NCBI RefSeq assembly: GCF_028372415.1 | Contig: NC_092875.1 | Coordinates: 435,061,377-435,125,376, forward strand | Length of the DNA: 64,000 bases | Reading direction: 5' to 3' | From: Notamacropus eugenii | Lineage: Eukaryota; Chordata; Mammalia; Diprotodontia; Macropodidae | Notes under the pieces: generated by a model | Database searches by the model: none | What the model was told of the DNA's origin: nothing | What the model saw: only the letters and a program-made list of their open reading frames with translations | Part shown: one piece after another, positions 1 to 12,639 of the stretch | How the letters are laid out: each line of letters starts with the position of its first letter | Numbering within the stretch: position 1 is the stretch's first letter | Position numbers and translations under genes: made by a program

Positions 1-734
1 GACATCAGCCCATTAACTGGGCTGGGGACAAGTCACATCTTAGAAAGACTGCAAGGTGAGGTATTCTTGCTATGGCAGCAAGAAAGAAATGCAGGAGTTA
101 ATCCAAGGAGGAATCATCTCTTTTCCCACTGCCTTCTCCTCATCACTTGAAGACAGACTAGATTAAATCCCTGTTCATTATACTGTCTTGGGGGAAAAAA
201 TGTCTAGCCAGGGAGTATAATCGTCTTTTTGGATATAGACACTAAAGATTCTTGGTCAGGATGAGAAGTGAAACAATTCTGCCCTACCTTGTCCCTTCCT
301 GAGCTCCATAAAGTTCAGCCTTCAGCCATTCTGAGAAAATGACCTTCAAACAAACTGTTCTTTCTAAGCATTCCATGTATTTTGATCAGCCTTGCATTCC
401 TTATCTATGCTTCAAAGTAGTTCATTCTGGACCTCCATCTGAAGTTTTCCTTAACTTTTTCCAAGGTCCGCAAGGAGATTGGATCTACCTCTCTGGTTCT
501 GAACCTAGTTTGCTTGATCTTATCCTGTTCCCAGTTTCTTAGGGTTACTGTGATCCAGCTGGTCAATTAAGGTCCCTTCAAGAGTATTGTCATTCACCCA
601 CAGTCAGGATACACTGTGCTCAAATTAACTAAGCTATATAGCCAGATGCACTGTCATCTGTGATAACAAAACTGGAAAATCTACAGTATAAGGTAGCTCT
701 GAAAAATCAGTCTTGATAAGACCATGTGGTCTTG
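1..734. other. Unassigned AT-rich DNA
   Basis: No repeat family, exon or RNA gene is recognised here. An open frame of 67 codons at 339-542 has no recognisable domain and is no longer than expected by chance. Confidence 0.5.
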
Positions 735-960
735 CTGTGGATCTGGAGACTCAGATATATGTTGTCATCTCACTTTTCCTCACTTCTTGAATGACCTTGA
801 ACAAATCCTCCCTTTCTCTATGGTTCAGTTCCATTGGTACCATAATAATGATAATGTTTGTTTCCTATTTCAGAGGTATGTTTTAGGAATTAATTATTAG
901 TCTGTAAAGCGCCTTCATTTCTCCGGAGGAGAAAGGTACTGTGTATGGACACAAGGCATA
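735..960 (+). repeat. MIR-type SINE relic
   Basis: The order 'gactcagat', 'gaccttgaacaaatcctcc', 'tctatggttcag' follows the MIR core plus its cytosine-rich second half in the sense direction, though strongly decayed. The 3' part ends near 'taaagcgcc'. MIRs are ancient tRNA-derived SINEs mobilised by L2. Confidence 0.45.
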
Positions 961-2194
961 TTTCTTAATAATTGTCACTGCTATTATTGTTACTCAGATG
1001 CTCGTAAAAAAGGAAAATGAAATCCTTTTTAAATAGTCTAGGTTGCTACTGAATGAACTCTAACTCCTTAGGCCTCACTGAATGACTAGAAGAAACTTAA
1101 TCAGTTGTGTCTACGTTCTTGAATCTTAATTTACAAGTTCCGTTTTACTGAAAACCATGTGCAGTGATCTCTGTCTGGAGAAATAGCTGAGACTAAAGTG
1201 AAATGAGCTTTTGCTTTGTTATATTTTGTTTTGGTTTGCCAGGGGAAAAAAAGCTCTATAGAATATGATATAAGTAGAAAAACCAATGAAACCACTTTGG
1301 AAATAGAATCCCTTTTTGCCAAGGGCCATTTGGTCTTGTCAGAGCTGAAAGGCAGCTTGGACACACATACCCATCTTTCACTTATGCAAGCTTGAGGTAG
1401 TTTGAAGAATGGTGATGAAGGACACAGAGACTGGTCATAGTTGCATACAATGGGGAGTGGAAGAAACTTTACAATGGAAATTGTATGTGTCTATTGGTAA
1501 CATTTGTGAAATTTCACAAAATGTTTCCATTTTGCCAGTCAGCATTCACAAAGCCAAACCCTGGAGCTCCACACAGAGCCTAGGCCAAAAGCAATCAGCA
1601 GCCCCAAGCCCACACAACAGCACACCCGAAAATATGCCAGTTTACCTCATATCAAGCAGTCAGAGAAATGAAAGCTTCTATGTTGAATTGCACAACTCTC
1701 AGAATATAGTGTAGAAAAATAATAATAATAAAAAAGGTGTATGACTTGCCCATTATATATGACTTAGAATTAAGTTACAGTTTCTCACAGCACAAAACAC
1801 AGGTGGGCTCAGTATTGGAGCCTAAAAAAAGACAGTCATTGAACACAGAAGTCAGACATTGCTATTCAAATCCTCTAGTTCTGCTTTTGAAAAAAAATGA
1901 AATCTTTCTTTTTCTCTGGTTACTCTTTTATTTGACAACTTTCTGACTTATAGGAACAATCCAACTGTCTGTCACTACTTAAACATGCTTTCCTAAGCTT
2001 CCTGGAAAAAACAGACAAGTGGGCAAGAAACTGTGGAGTAATCTAAGAGAAGAGACAGAATGTGTATGCATTACAGGGATGATGGTTTTATCAGTCTTCT
2101 GGGAACAGACAAGGTAATTTGCTTCATCTCCCTAAAATTTCATGAGCCAAGACTTCTGAGATGCACCTCAGAAAAACCAGAAAGTGATTTAATT
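961..2194. other. Unassigned DNA with one 101-codon ORF
   Basis: No repeat family is recognised. The longest ATG-started frame (1409-1714, plus strand, 101 residues) has no signal peptide, membrane segment or motif that I know, and no convincing splice context. I regard it as probably fortuitous. Confidence 0.45.
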
Positions 2195-3055
2195 CAATTT
2201 TAGTCAAGAAGTATTTATTAAGCACCTCCTTTGTGTCAGGCACTATGGTTTGTAAAGACAAAATGACAGCCTCTATCCTTATGGAACTTACATTCTGCTA
2301 GCAGCTGGGGATTGAATGTGGAGTAGAAAAGAGCAAGATATGACAGAGATAGATAAATGCAAAATATATACAAAGTAAATACCTACTAATTGGGAGTGGG
2401 AAAAGCCTCTTGTTGGAGGTGGCACTTGAGGTAAACTTTGAAAGGAAGTAGGGATTCCCAGGAACAGAGGTGAGAAGAACATACATTTCAGCCTCAAGTG
2501 GCAGAAGATAGAATGTCAGTTAATGAGGAACAAAATAGCCAATTTATTTGAAACATGAAGTTAGAGATGGAGAGCAAGGTGGGTATGTCTGGGAAGACAA
2601 GTTATACCATGTGTGTGAAGCATTATAAATGCCAGATAGAGGCTGTGGAAGCTTCTCCTAGGTGATCTAAGGAACTTCTTGAGCAAGAAAATGATGCAGT
2701 CGAATTGGTGAATAACAATTTGGCAAGTGTGTAGAGTAGAAAGTGAAGAAGGAAGAAACTAGAGGCAGAAACCAATTAGGAAGTTATTACAATAATCAAG
2801 GTAAGATGTGAGGAGGGACTAAATGAGAGTAATAGCCTTGTGAGAGGAAGTAGAGGGTGGCTGTAGGAAGTCTTATTGACAAAACTTGGCAACTTACTGA
2901 AGATGAAGTTTGATGAAGAATAAAGAGTTGAGGGGACTCCAAGGTTAGAAACCTGGGTGACTGGAAGGATAATGTGCTTTTGACAGGTGTTAGAAGAAAA
3001 ATAGTTCAGGAGAAAAAATAATGAGTTCATCATGGACATGTTGGACGTACGATGT
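2195..3055 (-). repeat. L2 LINE 3' region, antisense
   Basis: It opens with the reverse complement of the L2 tail ('caagaagtatttattaagc', 'gtgtcaggcacta') and continues through the antisense 3' region ('gaggtaaactttgaaagg', 'taaatgcc', 'accaattaggaagttatt', 'gactccaaggttagaaacc'). The same order recurs at about 20.3, 31.9, 39.9, 42.9 and 44.2 kb. It also matches the reverse complement of the sense copy at 18.5 kb, which supports the orientation. Confidence 0.7.
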
Positions 3056-3071
3056 AATAGAAGAGGTACAA

Positions 3072-3250
3072 TGTCAATCCATCAATAAGTATTTATTAAA
3101 CAATACTATGTACAAGACACTGTATTAAATGCTAGAGATACAATGAAAGGCAAAAGGCAGTCACTGTTCTCAAGAAAGTCATAGTCTAGTAGCAGAGACA
3201 ACATGAAAACAATGATGTACAAACAATATATAATCAGGATAAATTGGATG
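3072..3250 (-). repeat. L2 LINE tail, antisense
   Basis: A second antisense L2 end begins at 'caataagtatttattaaac' and runs to 'atcaggataaattgg', immediately after the copy ending near 3055. It appears to be an independent insertion or a local duplication. Confidence 0.6.
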
Positions 3251-3529
3251 TTGCCCTGTAAGCTTTATAAGGACAGAGACATTATTCCAGCAATGGACTA
3301 TTTGTTTGTCTGTCAAGAACCAGAGGAGAGTTTAGAGGAGAATATCACCAAAATGGCAACAAATAGATAATTAAGGTTTTTGATCTCAACAATTCATGAA
3401 ACTTTTCTATTAAGGCAAGAAGGGGATATAATTAGTATAAAAAGCATAATCAAATTGAGTAAATGTAATAACATTTTCACTGAGTAATATTTTCTCTGAT
3501 ATTCCAAATGCTTTCCGTTGTAGCCAAAG

Positions 3530-4140
3530 AAAATAGAATTTTGGAGTTTGTGGGGGGAGGCTAAAAAATCATGTAATCCAACTTTTCACACAATTCAGAA
3601 TTTGTTTTTCTGGAAAATCCTGATGTCTTTTCATCCAGTCTCTGTTCAAATCTTCTGGTAAGAGTGGACTCATTAGCTCAGAATACAGCTGAAGGTGTTG
3701 TTAAAATTGCTAGCATAGTTATAATTGCTTAAAGTTCTTTATGTGGGGGTAATATATGGTGATCTCTAATGGGCTTTCCCATACCCTTTTGAACCACATA
3801 CGATACATCTAACCTTTCCACATATTAAGTTTGCGGTTAGCTGTAACTCCCCGGGACTTTTCACATGAAATGGAGTTTTGGACATCTCCTAAACTGAAAT
3901 TCTGCAATGAAAATTCAGAACCTAAATGGAGAATTTTACTTGTGCCCCCATTAACTTCATCCTGTTTAGCCAGGTCCATTGTCCTATAATATTGAGATCC
4001 TTTTTAATACATTCATTATTGTGTCTGTCTTTGAATCATATACAAATTTGACATGAAGTCATTGTAAAAATATTGAGAAGTGCAAAGACTGAAAACCCTG
4101 TGGAACCCATTGATTTCATTATCCATCTAAGTTAACAACT
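3530..4140 (+). repeat. L3/CR1-type LINE 3' relic
   Basis: Decayed but ordered hallmarks are present: 'catgtaatccaac', 'tttcatccagtctctg', 'ggtccattgtcctataatat' and 'caaatttgacatgaagtcat', ending in a stretch on temporal cues typical of the CR1/L3 3' region. The plus orientation is inferred from this order, by comparison with the copies at 42.0, 48.9 and 63.2 kb. Confidence 0.55.
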
Positions 4141-4284
4141 ATCTCTTTATCAATATTATTTTGATTTTTTCAAGTATCTTCAAATCTTCCCATCATTTAG
4201 TTTATGTGTTCTGTGTTACCCAATATAACATAATGAAAAATGTTTCCAAATGTCTTACTAAAGTCAAGGTAAATTATACAGTTG

Positions 4285-4470
4285 GTAGAGACGTCAGTGG
4301 CCATATATTTCAATCCTCTAATTTTCTTGATAATGAAACTAAAGTCCAGTGAGGTTAACTACTTTCCCAAGATCAAACAGGTAGCAAGTAACAGAGATGG
4401 CATTGGAATTCAAGTCCTCTGATTGCAAAGCCATTTATCTCTTTACTATGCCTAGCATTCAATCCACTGT
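4285..4470 (-). repeat. MIR-type SINE relic, antisense
   Basis: Antisense MIR order: 'gataatgaaactaaagtcc', 'taactactttcccaagatc', 'ggaattcaagtcctctgat', then 'ctctttactatgcc'. Confidence 0.6.
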
Positions 4471-4514
4471 ACTCCTCCAGGCACTAGGTTAGTGAACTAT
4501 CTAAAAAAGTAACA

Positions 4515-5570
4515 AAGTGAATTTGGCAAGTCTTCATTCAACAATCATTTATAAAATATCTGCAATTTGTAGTGCACTGTGCTAAACACAACTCTAATAC
4601 CTCATTGTAATCTGGGGCTAACCCTGGGTTCTCAAGTGCTACGTCACTGGAGTATAGTCGTTCTTCCATAAACACGTGTTCTGAAAACACTGATTTGTTC
4701 CAATGAAATTTTATACTGAATAATTTAAGCATAAAACAAATTTTGTGTTTGCTTTACGATTTAGTCTGCAAGAGACAGTGAGACTACAGAAAATGGTATC
4801 ACCTCACAATAACTTGAAAGGTGCAAACCTTCTGACACCTACTTCCACAAGCAAACTGCAAGTCTTTTTCAAGATAAAATTCCCTATTTATTGTTTTTCT
4901 TGCAGTGCAACAGGAGCTGTGTACAGAAAGGGATTATTCTACACTCACATGTTCCACTCTCACCCACACACATCCTTGGTAAGGAGGAAGGCCAAACGCT
5001 GGCCCCAGCTCCCAAGTCTAGAAGTCCTCTCTTCAGGCTGTCCTCTTACCCAGAGCTGTTTATTTTGCGGGCACTGAAACCTAGACATCCAAGTGTAAGC
5101 TGAGCAGCAGACTAAGAACTCAGTCTTGACTGTCACTTACTGTAGTTTTTATGTGTTTTCTAACTAATATGTAAAAATGTGCTACCATTTTAATTAGGTT
5201 CCTATTTTTTATGTATCACTGAAAAAGTTTCTGTGTTCCTGACCCCATTTTCCCCGTAAGACCTAAGTTTTTATTGTGCAATTTTGCAAAGCACTTTGAT
5301 TTTTTTAGGAATACAAATGCCCTATTATACCAGAGCTAATTGTATAAGTTGTGACAGATACCATAGCATCATGGGAAAGCTTCAGGTATGGTTGTAGCAA
5401 CAGACTGAATGTGCTTTCTAAGGATTAGCACAGCTAAATAAGGAGAGACTAATCATAGAATAATTGGTGAACCTATTAGTGATGGATATTTTTGAAAATG
5501 ACATCTCATGAAAAAGGAAAAAAATACATAACAGCTCTACTTTATATACTTCTTACTCACATATATCTTT
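4515..5570. other. Unassigned DNA with an exon-like segment
   Basis: A short antisense L2/MIR tail lies at about 4520-4590; the rest is not assigned. A good acceptor-like tract ends 'tgtttttcttgcag' at about 4903, and a donor-like 'ccttggtaagg' lies near 4977. The roughly 73-base segment between them is open in more than one frame. No protein family is recognised. Confidence 0.35.
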
Positions 5571-7184
5571 AGCTGGCATAGTGTGATGACATATATTTGC
5601 TTCCATTTAGTACCTTAAGGATAAAATTAAAAGCACATAGAATGTGATGTATGTTGGAAGATTAATGGAAGGAAGTGTACACAACAGACAAGATGAATTT
5701 ACCAAGTGGAATCACAGAAACTCTATGAGCAGCTACGTAGAGATTTTTGTAATATTCAGAGGAAAAGGTAAAATATTAATGGATAATTGATTGTAACAAC
5801 TTATACAAGCGGGTTAGTCAGGCATTTCTATTTTTCTGTTTTTGGCAGTAAAGTTTCCCATGAGAAAGCACATTCTCATTGTTGATCAGGAGAGTAATAT
5901 CTAGCCAATTCTTTACCTTCTGTAGTAACACCAAATCTCAATAGTAGTCCCAGAATTCTCTTTCCATTTTCTTCAGTTTTTATGTTCCAGAGTACCAGGA
6001 TAAGTATCCTGAATATCAGGGACCATTCTCACAGCCCATGAACATGAAGTAACTAATAGTTGCTGGCAGAGATAGGTGATCCTTCTAGACAATCAAGGAA
6101 CACAAGGTGGATCTTGTTCCACTGCAGCTGAGACAAAAGGGTTGATAATTGGTGAAGTGTCAGAGAGTAATATCTGTCTAGCACAAAACCCAGTGATAGA
6201 ACTTCAAGTATACTTAAGGCTGCAGAAGGTCAACCATGATTGGGGCTCCCAGGAAGCAAAGGTCAAAAACTTTGATCACTGAAAAAAATCGCAATTAGCT
6301 TTAAGACACTGGTTGTCACTATACTCCACAATAACAGTATAGAGAAGGTAGACCCCATGGAAGATGTTATTTGAAGCATTTGGAATAAAAGTGTAACAGG
6401 TGTGCCCAATAATGGCACACACTTCACTCTCAGAAACTGGTATATAGCCTAAAGTGGGTCACTTTTATAGCAACAATTCACCTGAAACTTAGACCTAGAG
6501 AGCCTCAAGGAAGTAAGCATTGGCAACTAAGAGGCATTAATCAGAGTTACCTACCAAGCTGACAATCATTCACTGGGCTTCTTATCTCCACTCCCCCTCT
6601 TCTCTGCCTCAAAGCAAGGAAGAGCCATACCAAAGAAGTACTCTGCTATATAGAGAAAGCACAATGATGATGAATTCTACCCAAGGACAGGGAATAAAAT
6701 TTCACAATAACTAGGGAAATATAGTTATAAGAACAGGTGTTATATCAACCAGAAAGGAGACATTTACAATCTCAAGATCCTCAAAGTGAAACTGCTTTAT
6801 AGAATTAATTCCAATTAAGCCAGTGGATGGGGCAGTTTATTCTTGCACATCAGATCTCTATGGATAAATTGACAAGACATTGTAGGATGGTAAAGGGGCC
6901 AAATATGTAGCAGTTTCAAAGTGAATATCATACCAAAAATACTGCAACCTTCCCAAAATGTTCTATTTTTGTGAATTATGCAAGTAACAATAAGGACAAA
7001 AAGATAAGGGTGGGTTACTCTGGTAAACCACCTTCCTATACAATGAAAATTTCTTTTATGGGACTAGTAGATGATCTACCACCTATATCACTTATATTAA
7101 ACATTTTAAAAACAAAGTACCACAAATCATACATTCTCTCAACAGAAGTAGAAAATATCTCCAGACAAAGAAAGTCAAAAAGAG
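5571..7184. other. Unassigned DNA, possibly an old repeat
   Basis: About 1.6 kb without a recognisable family. The base texture resembles decayed retroelement sequence, but no protease, reverse transcriptase or integrase motif is visible. The 88-codon frame near 6971 has no known domain. Confidence 0.35.
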
Positions 7185-7189
7185 ACAAT

Positions 7190-7330
7190 AAATGTACTAA
7201 GTGCTTACTATGTGCCAGGCACAGTACTAAGCACTAAAGATATAAATATGAAAAAAAACAGTCCTTTCCCTGAAGGAGCATATAATCTAATGAAGACAGC
7301 CCATAAAAGGGAAAAAAGGGAAGGAAATAC
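7190..7330 (-). repeat. L2/MIR-type tail, antisense
   Basis: 'aagtgcttactatgtgcc', 'aggcacagtactaagcac' and 'cagtcctttccctgaagg' in this order are the antisense end of an L2-tailed element. Confidence 0.6.
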
Positions 7331-7539
7331 CCAACATGGAGTTATGGTGAGAAAGGCAAAGAAACTCTAGGCTAATGTAGCCAAGTGAAAAATGAGATGT
7401 CTGAGCTAAGTTTCTTCATTAAATGGAGGTTTTAGAGTTCTTGACTTTACCTTACAATTAGAGGGATAGAGACTGTGATTACATGGAGTACTAAGGAAGC
7501 TAAAAATGTTTATTTATATAAAGAATTCTACAAAGCAGA

Positions 7540-7690
7540 GGATCATTTAAATTTTATTTAAAAACTATGTATCTAAAATCAAAAGTTATCAATATTTCCA
7601 AGGGGAAACACTAAGAATTTTCCAATTAAATGGAGGGATAAAGCAAGTTTGTCCCTTCTCACCACTATAATTTGACAGTTTTTAAAATGT
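7540..7690 (+). pseudogene. L1 ORF2 reverse-transcriptase relic, 5' piece
   Basis: The frame starting at 7632 reads GIKQVCPFSPL, a stop, then FD. This matches the conserved L1 reverse-transcriptase block GxxQGCPLSPLLFN, with one in-frame stop. The relic is cut at 7690 by the HAL1 copy and appears to resume at 10264. Confidence 0.65.
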
Positions 7691-10252
7691 CAAGATGGCA
7701 GAGTAGAAGCAAGGACTTGATAGAGCTTGCCCCCCCAAACCCAGCCAAATACCTGTAAAAATGATTCTAAACAAATTCAGAAGTTGCAGAACCCACAGAA
7801 TGATAGAGTGAAGCAAATCTCCAGCCCAAGACACCCTGGAAAGTCAATGGGATGCATCGATCATGCCGTGCTGAGAGCAGAGCACAGTCTAGCATGGGTC
7901 ATACCAGCACAGACAGGGCCTGAGCAGGCCTGGAAGGACTGAGTCTCTGGTACCTGTGGCAGTTTCCAGACTTCATGACCCCAAAATGCCAAGGACAAAT
8001 TGGAAAGTCAATGGAAAAAAAATCGGTCAGACCTGTGTGAAAGAGCAGAGAGGTCCAGACCCAGCACTAGAGCTGCAGTCGGGGCAAATGGGTTGGAGGA
8101 GCCAGTAGCAGCCTCAGAAGCATCAGGGGTAACAACAGCAGCTATTTCTGGAGCTCTAGTTCCACAGATTGTGAGGCAGTCAAGCAGCCTACAGTACATC
8201 CCCCAACTCCCATTGGAAGCAGAGAACTACCTTGACAAAGAGCTCAAAAGTCAAGTAAATGGCTGGGGAAATGAGCAAAAACTGGAAAAAAGAATCAGAC
8301 TATAGAATCTTACTATGATAACAAGGAATACCAAAATATGCAAACAGAAGAAGACAAAAAAGTTAAAAACTCCTACATCCAAGGCCTCCAAGAAAAATAT
8401 GAATTGGTCTCAGGCCATGGAAGAGTTAAAAAAAGGATTTTGAAAATCAAGTAAGAGAAGCAGAGGAAAAACTGGGAAGACAAATTAGACTGATGCAAGG
8501 AAATCATCAAAAATGATAAAGGGGACTCAAAAATGCTTAATAAAATAACACCTTAAAAATAAACTAATGCAAATGACAAAAGAGATCTAAAAACCCAATG
8601 AGGAGAAAAATGTTGTTAAAAGCAGAACTGGCCAGATGGAAAAGGAGCTCCAAAAGCTCACTGAAGAAAATTATTCCTTAAAGATTCGAATGGTGCAACA
8701 AGAAGCTAATGACTTTATGAAAAATCAAAAAAATTATAAAACAAAGCCAAAAGAGTGAAAAAAATAGCAGACAATGTGAAATATCTCATTGGAAAAACAA
8801 GTGGCCTGGAAAATAGATCTAGGAGAGACAATATAAAAGTTATTGGATGACTTGAAAGCCATGATCAAAAAAAGAGCCTAGACATCATCTTTCAAGAAAT
8901 TATCAAGGAAATCTGTCAGGATCTTCTAGAAAGAGATGATACAATAGATATTGAAAGAATCCACTGATCCCCTCCTGAAGGAAATCCCAAAAGGAAAACT
9001 CCTAAGAATATTGTAGTCAAATTCCAGAGCTCTTAGGTCAAGGAGAAAATAGTGCAAGCAGCCAGAAAGAAACTATTTGAGTATTGTGGAAATACAATCA
9101 GGATACCACAAGATCTAGCATCTTCTACATTAAGGAGTCACAGGGCTTAGAATATGATATTGCAGAGGTCAGAGGAGCTAGGATTAAAACCAAAAATCAC
9201 CTACCCAGCTAAACTGAGTATAATGCTTCAGGAGAAAAAAACATGGTAATTCAATGAAATAGTGGACTTTCAAGTATTCTTGATGAAAAGACCAGAGCTG
9301 AACAGAAAATTTGAAAACAAGAATCAAGAGAAGCATGAAAAGGTAAACAGGAAATAGAAATCACAAGGGTCTTACTAAAGTTGAACTGTTTACATTCTTA
9401 CATATAAAGATAATATTTGTAACTCTTGAGAGGGCTTATATACATACAGACAGAGGGCACAAGATGAGTTGACTATGAAGGGATGACATCTAAAAAAATA
9501 AAATTAAGGATGATAGAGGAATATTTTGGGAGAAGAAGAAAGGGAGAAATAGAATGGGTAAATTATTTCTCACATAAAAGAGGGAGGAAAAAACTTTTTC
9601 AATGGAGGGGGAGAAGGGGGAGGTGAGAGGGAAAGAGTGAACCTTACTCTCACTGGATTTGGGTTAAGGAGGGAATAACATGTACACTGTATTTGGTATG
9701 AAAATCTATCTTAAACTACAGGAAAGTAGGAGGGAATGGGATAAGCAAAGATATGGGACATGATAGGAGGCAGGACAAATGGGAGAAAGGGGTGTTTAGT
9801 AGTAAACACTTTTGAGGAGGGACAGGGTCAAAAGAGAGAATAGAATAAATTGAGAGGCAGGATAGGATGGAGAACTGTTATGGAAGTGTTTTGCATGACT
9901 ACACATGTATAGCCTAGATTGAATTCCTTCCCTTCTCAATGGGGCTAGAGAGAGAGGAAAGGAGAGAAGTTGGAACTCATAATTTAAAAAATGAATGTTA
10001 AAAATTGTTTCTACATGCAACTGAGAAATGAGACATATAGGCAATGGGGAATAGAAATCTATCTTGCCCTACAAGAAAATAGAGGGGAAAGGGATGAGAG
10101 AAGAGAGGAGTGTGATAGAAGGGGGGGGAGATTGGGAGACGGGGTAATCAGAAGGTACAATGTTTTGAGAAGAAAGATGGGGAGAAAATTTTCAGCTTTA
10201 TATCTTGTAGAAGTGAATGTTGAAAATTAAAAATTAATTAAAAAATAAAAAA
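7691..10252 (+). mobile_element. HAL1-type (half-L1) retrotransposon, old copy
   Basis: The element starts at a 'caagatggcagagtag' 5' end, carries a decayed ORF1, and passes directly into a roughly 0.9-kb purine-rich 3' UTR with no ORF2. It ends in an A-rich tail. The motif 'taaaatgt' at 7683-7690 recurs at 10256-10263 as a possible short target duplication. The flanks are L1 ORF2 sequence on both sides, so this copy inserted into an older L1. HAL1 elements are L1 derivatives with ORF1 only that need ORF2 protein in trans. Confidence 0.75.
8271..9340 (+). pseudogene. HAL1 ORF1 relic
   Basis: It begins at an 'atgagcaaaaactgg' start that corresponds to the start of the intact ORF1 at 53564. 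It follows that gene's order: a Glu/Lys-rich coiled-coil segment, 'aatatctcattggaaaaac' (YLIGKT), the RRM-like segment, then 'cacctacccagctaaactg' (TYPAKL). Many stops and frameshifts make it non-functional. Confidence 0.75.
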
Positions 10253-10263
10253 GCCTAAAATGT

Positions 10264-10690
10264 TAGTGATGGAAATAAGAGAAATAAATGAAAAACCTAA
10301 ACATTCACAAAGAGGAAAAATTATCTTATTTTCAAATCGTAGTATAATTTACTTCAGAAATCCCAGGAGATCTGAAGAAAAAAAAAAAACCTAATTGAGG
10401 TGATAACTTCTACAAGGTATCAGGATTCAAAACAAATATATACAAACTGTCAGTATTTTTATACTTCAATAACAATATCCAGGAAGAAAGAATGGAAATG
10501 GAAATTCTATAAAAATGACTATGAAATTCAAATATTTACAAGCTACACTATGAATATATTCTCAAAACTTAAATATTCTTTAAAGATATGAAAAGGGACT
10601 TAAATAATTGAAGTAATATTCATTGTTCATGGTTGGATTGGACCAATATACAAAGACTGATATCCTTCCTCGATTTTTAGTATCCAGTAT
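10264..10690 (+). pseudogene. L1 ORF2 relic, 3' piece
   Basis: Sequence resumes after the HAL1 insertion with an ordered run of decayed ORF2-like segments, including 'aggtatcaggattcaaaac' (VSGFK), 'gtatttttatacttcaata', and 'catggttggattggaccaa' (W(I)GRI-type). These correspond to the post-palm region of L1 reverse transcriptase, matching the piece at 7540-7690. Confidence 0.6.
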
Positions 10691-11827
10691 TGAACACTGA
10701 TTTTCCAGATGATAACTGATAAGGCTAGAGGATAATCCTACCTAACCTTTAGAAATCTGCTTTCCCAAAATCTCTTCCCAATTTTATTCTCATTCACTGA
10801 CACAAACTCTAAGAAGTACATGTCTACTTCCTCTTCCCACCCCCATCCATAATGTTTCCATAATTCTCACCCCAGCAATAAAGTCTTTCCTGTTAGTGTG
10901 AATCAAATCATAATAGAATTTCCCCTTATTTGTCTTTCTGTCTCTTAAAGGATGAAATTATCAGCAAGACAAATCAAGAAGTTATTAGCTGATTAGCACT
11001 GGGCAGAGTAGAGACTTCTAGCAGATGTTTGAATAATTGAAATCTGTCATCATTATTATTGGTTTTCCCATAAGCTTCTAAGGACTAATCTTCTACACAC
11101 TCACCACTACCACACTAGGTAGGTAGTTCAAAATCCACAAATTTCTGATGTTGGGAAGAGATAATTAAGATCTGACAGCCACATATAGTTAGAGCACTAG
11201 GTTATTTGTTCTTTTTTCCACCTAAAATCCAGTGCTCAGGCTTCATACCTTTTTTCAATTTCCTACTGTCCCTCTCAACCCTGCCTGGCAGGAACTATAA
11301 ACTATCTCCCCAGCCCCCAAGACCTATACAAGTAGTCCCTGGAACCTTAGGACAAAAGCTATACTACTCTATCAAGCCCATCTATCAGCTTTGTGATCAA
11401 TTTTCTAAAAACAATTTTCTTTTTTTTTTGCCTAGGTGAACTATGATATATTCAAACAGACAAATAAATTCTCTTTGTACCTCCACTGACCTTCACTGAA
11501 ATATTCACTTCTCTCCTACCTTCCTACACCCCGTTGCTGGATTACTTTCCATAAGTATGCCTTCATAACATTCAATGATAACCCTTTTACCTCTTTCTTT
11601 TGAATAAGGCATACATCCGAATCTCTGGTCCAAACATGGGTTTCAATTCCCCAAGCCTCATTGATGTCTATATAACATTCATTGCATTTCTTGTATCCAT
11701 TCTTGGATTTTATCCCCTCTGGCTTTCTGGATTACCCAATTCTTATTCTTCCTTCTTTCTAGCTGCTCCCCACAGAACCAAATTTGAAGGACATAAAATC
11801 TTCTCTGTCCCCCTTCTTTTTTTGTTT
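10691..11827. other. Unassigned DNA
   Basis: No repeat family or exon is recognised with confidence in about 1.1 kb. A 10-base T run lies near 11420. Confidence 0.4.
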
Positions 11828-11900
11828 GATGGAAGGAAAGAAAGAAGGAAGGAAAGAAGAAAGGAAGGGAGGGAGGGAGGGAGGGAGGAAAAGAAAAGAG
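11828..11900. repeat. Homopurine (GAAG/GGGA)n tract
   Basis: About 70 bases of almost uninterrupted purine, grading from GAAG-like units to GGGA units. Confidence 0.9.
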
Positions 11901-12397
11901 ACTAGTTAGAACTTATGAGGAAAGATAGATGTTAAGTGCTTTATTCCCTGCCCCACCACATCTTTGTAATGGTAGAAAAATAAGAATAGTATTGTGGTAG
12001 AAATGGTGAAGGGAGAACTAAATTCTCATATAATGGAGTGATTTTGTGGCCTTGGGAGAAAGTGTGATGTTTGCTTTCAAGAAACAGTACTGGAGAGACT
12101 GGACATTGTAAGAACTTCTCCAAGCAAGGGTCAGGACAAGCTTCTACTATTTAAGAGTGAGTGATTAGGATCTCAGGAGTGTGCAACTCAGAAAGGGATG
12201 AAAAAGTCTAAATGGAAGATGTTATAGCATCAAAAGGGACAGCTGATGAGAGAAAAAGTCAAAAAATAGAACCAAGACAACTGACCTTAGTAGCAGAGCA
12301 CTCCCTGCTGTACCTTTTTGTAGTTAAGAGGATTAGCTGCCTTCTTCATTAATTAAAAGTCTTGGAAATTAGGCTGCTCTAAAGATTTGAGACACAA

Positions 12398-12445
12398 GAG
12401 GGGGGAGGGAAGGAGGGAGGGAGAGAGAGAGACAGAGAGAGAGAC

Positions 12446-12512
<67 letters not shown>

Positions 12513-12540
12513 AAGAAAGAGAGAGAGAGAGAGAGGAGAG
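12398..12540. repeat. (GA)n homopurine microsatellite
   Basis: About 140 bases of G and A, broken by only a few C in 'gagaca' units. Antisense frames through it give Ser/Leu-rich peptides that are artefacts. Long mirror-symmetric purine tracts can form triplex DNA. Confidence 0.95.
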
Positions 12541-12639
12541 GACGTGTTATTAAATAGAAGGTGAAAATAACATAAAATCATTTGATAGAATAAAATACCA
12601 GTTTTCTTATTGCAACACTGTAAATGGATTTAGTTTTCC

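Noticed and set aside
12369..12581. Ser/Leu-rich 70-codon minus-strand frame
   Set aside because: Translation of the (GA)n tract.
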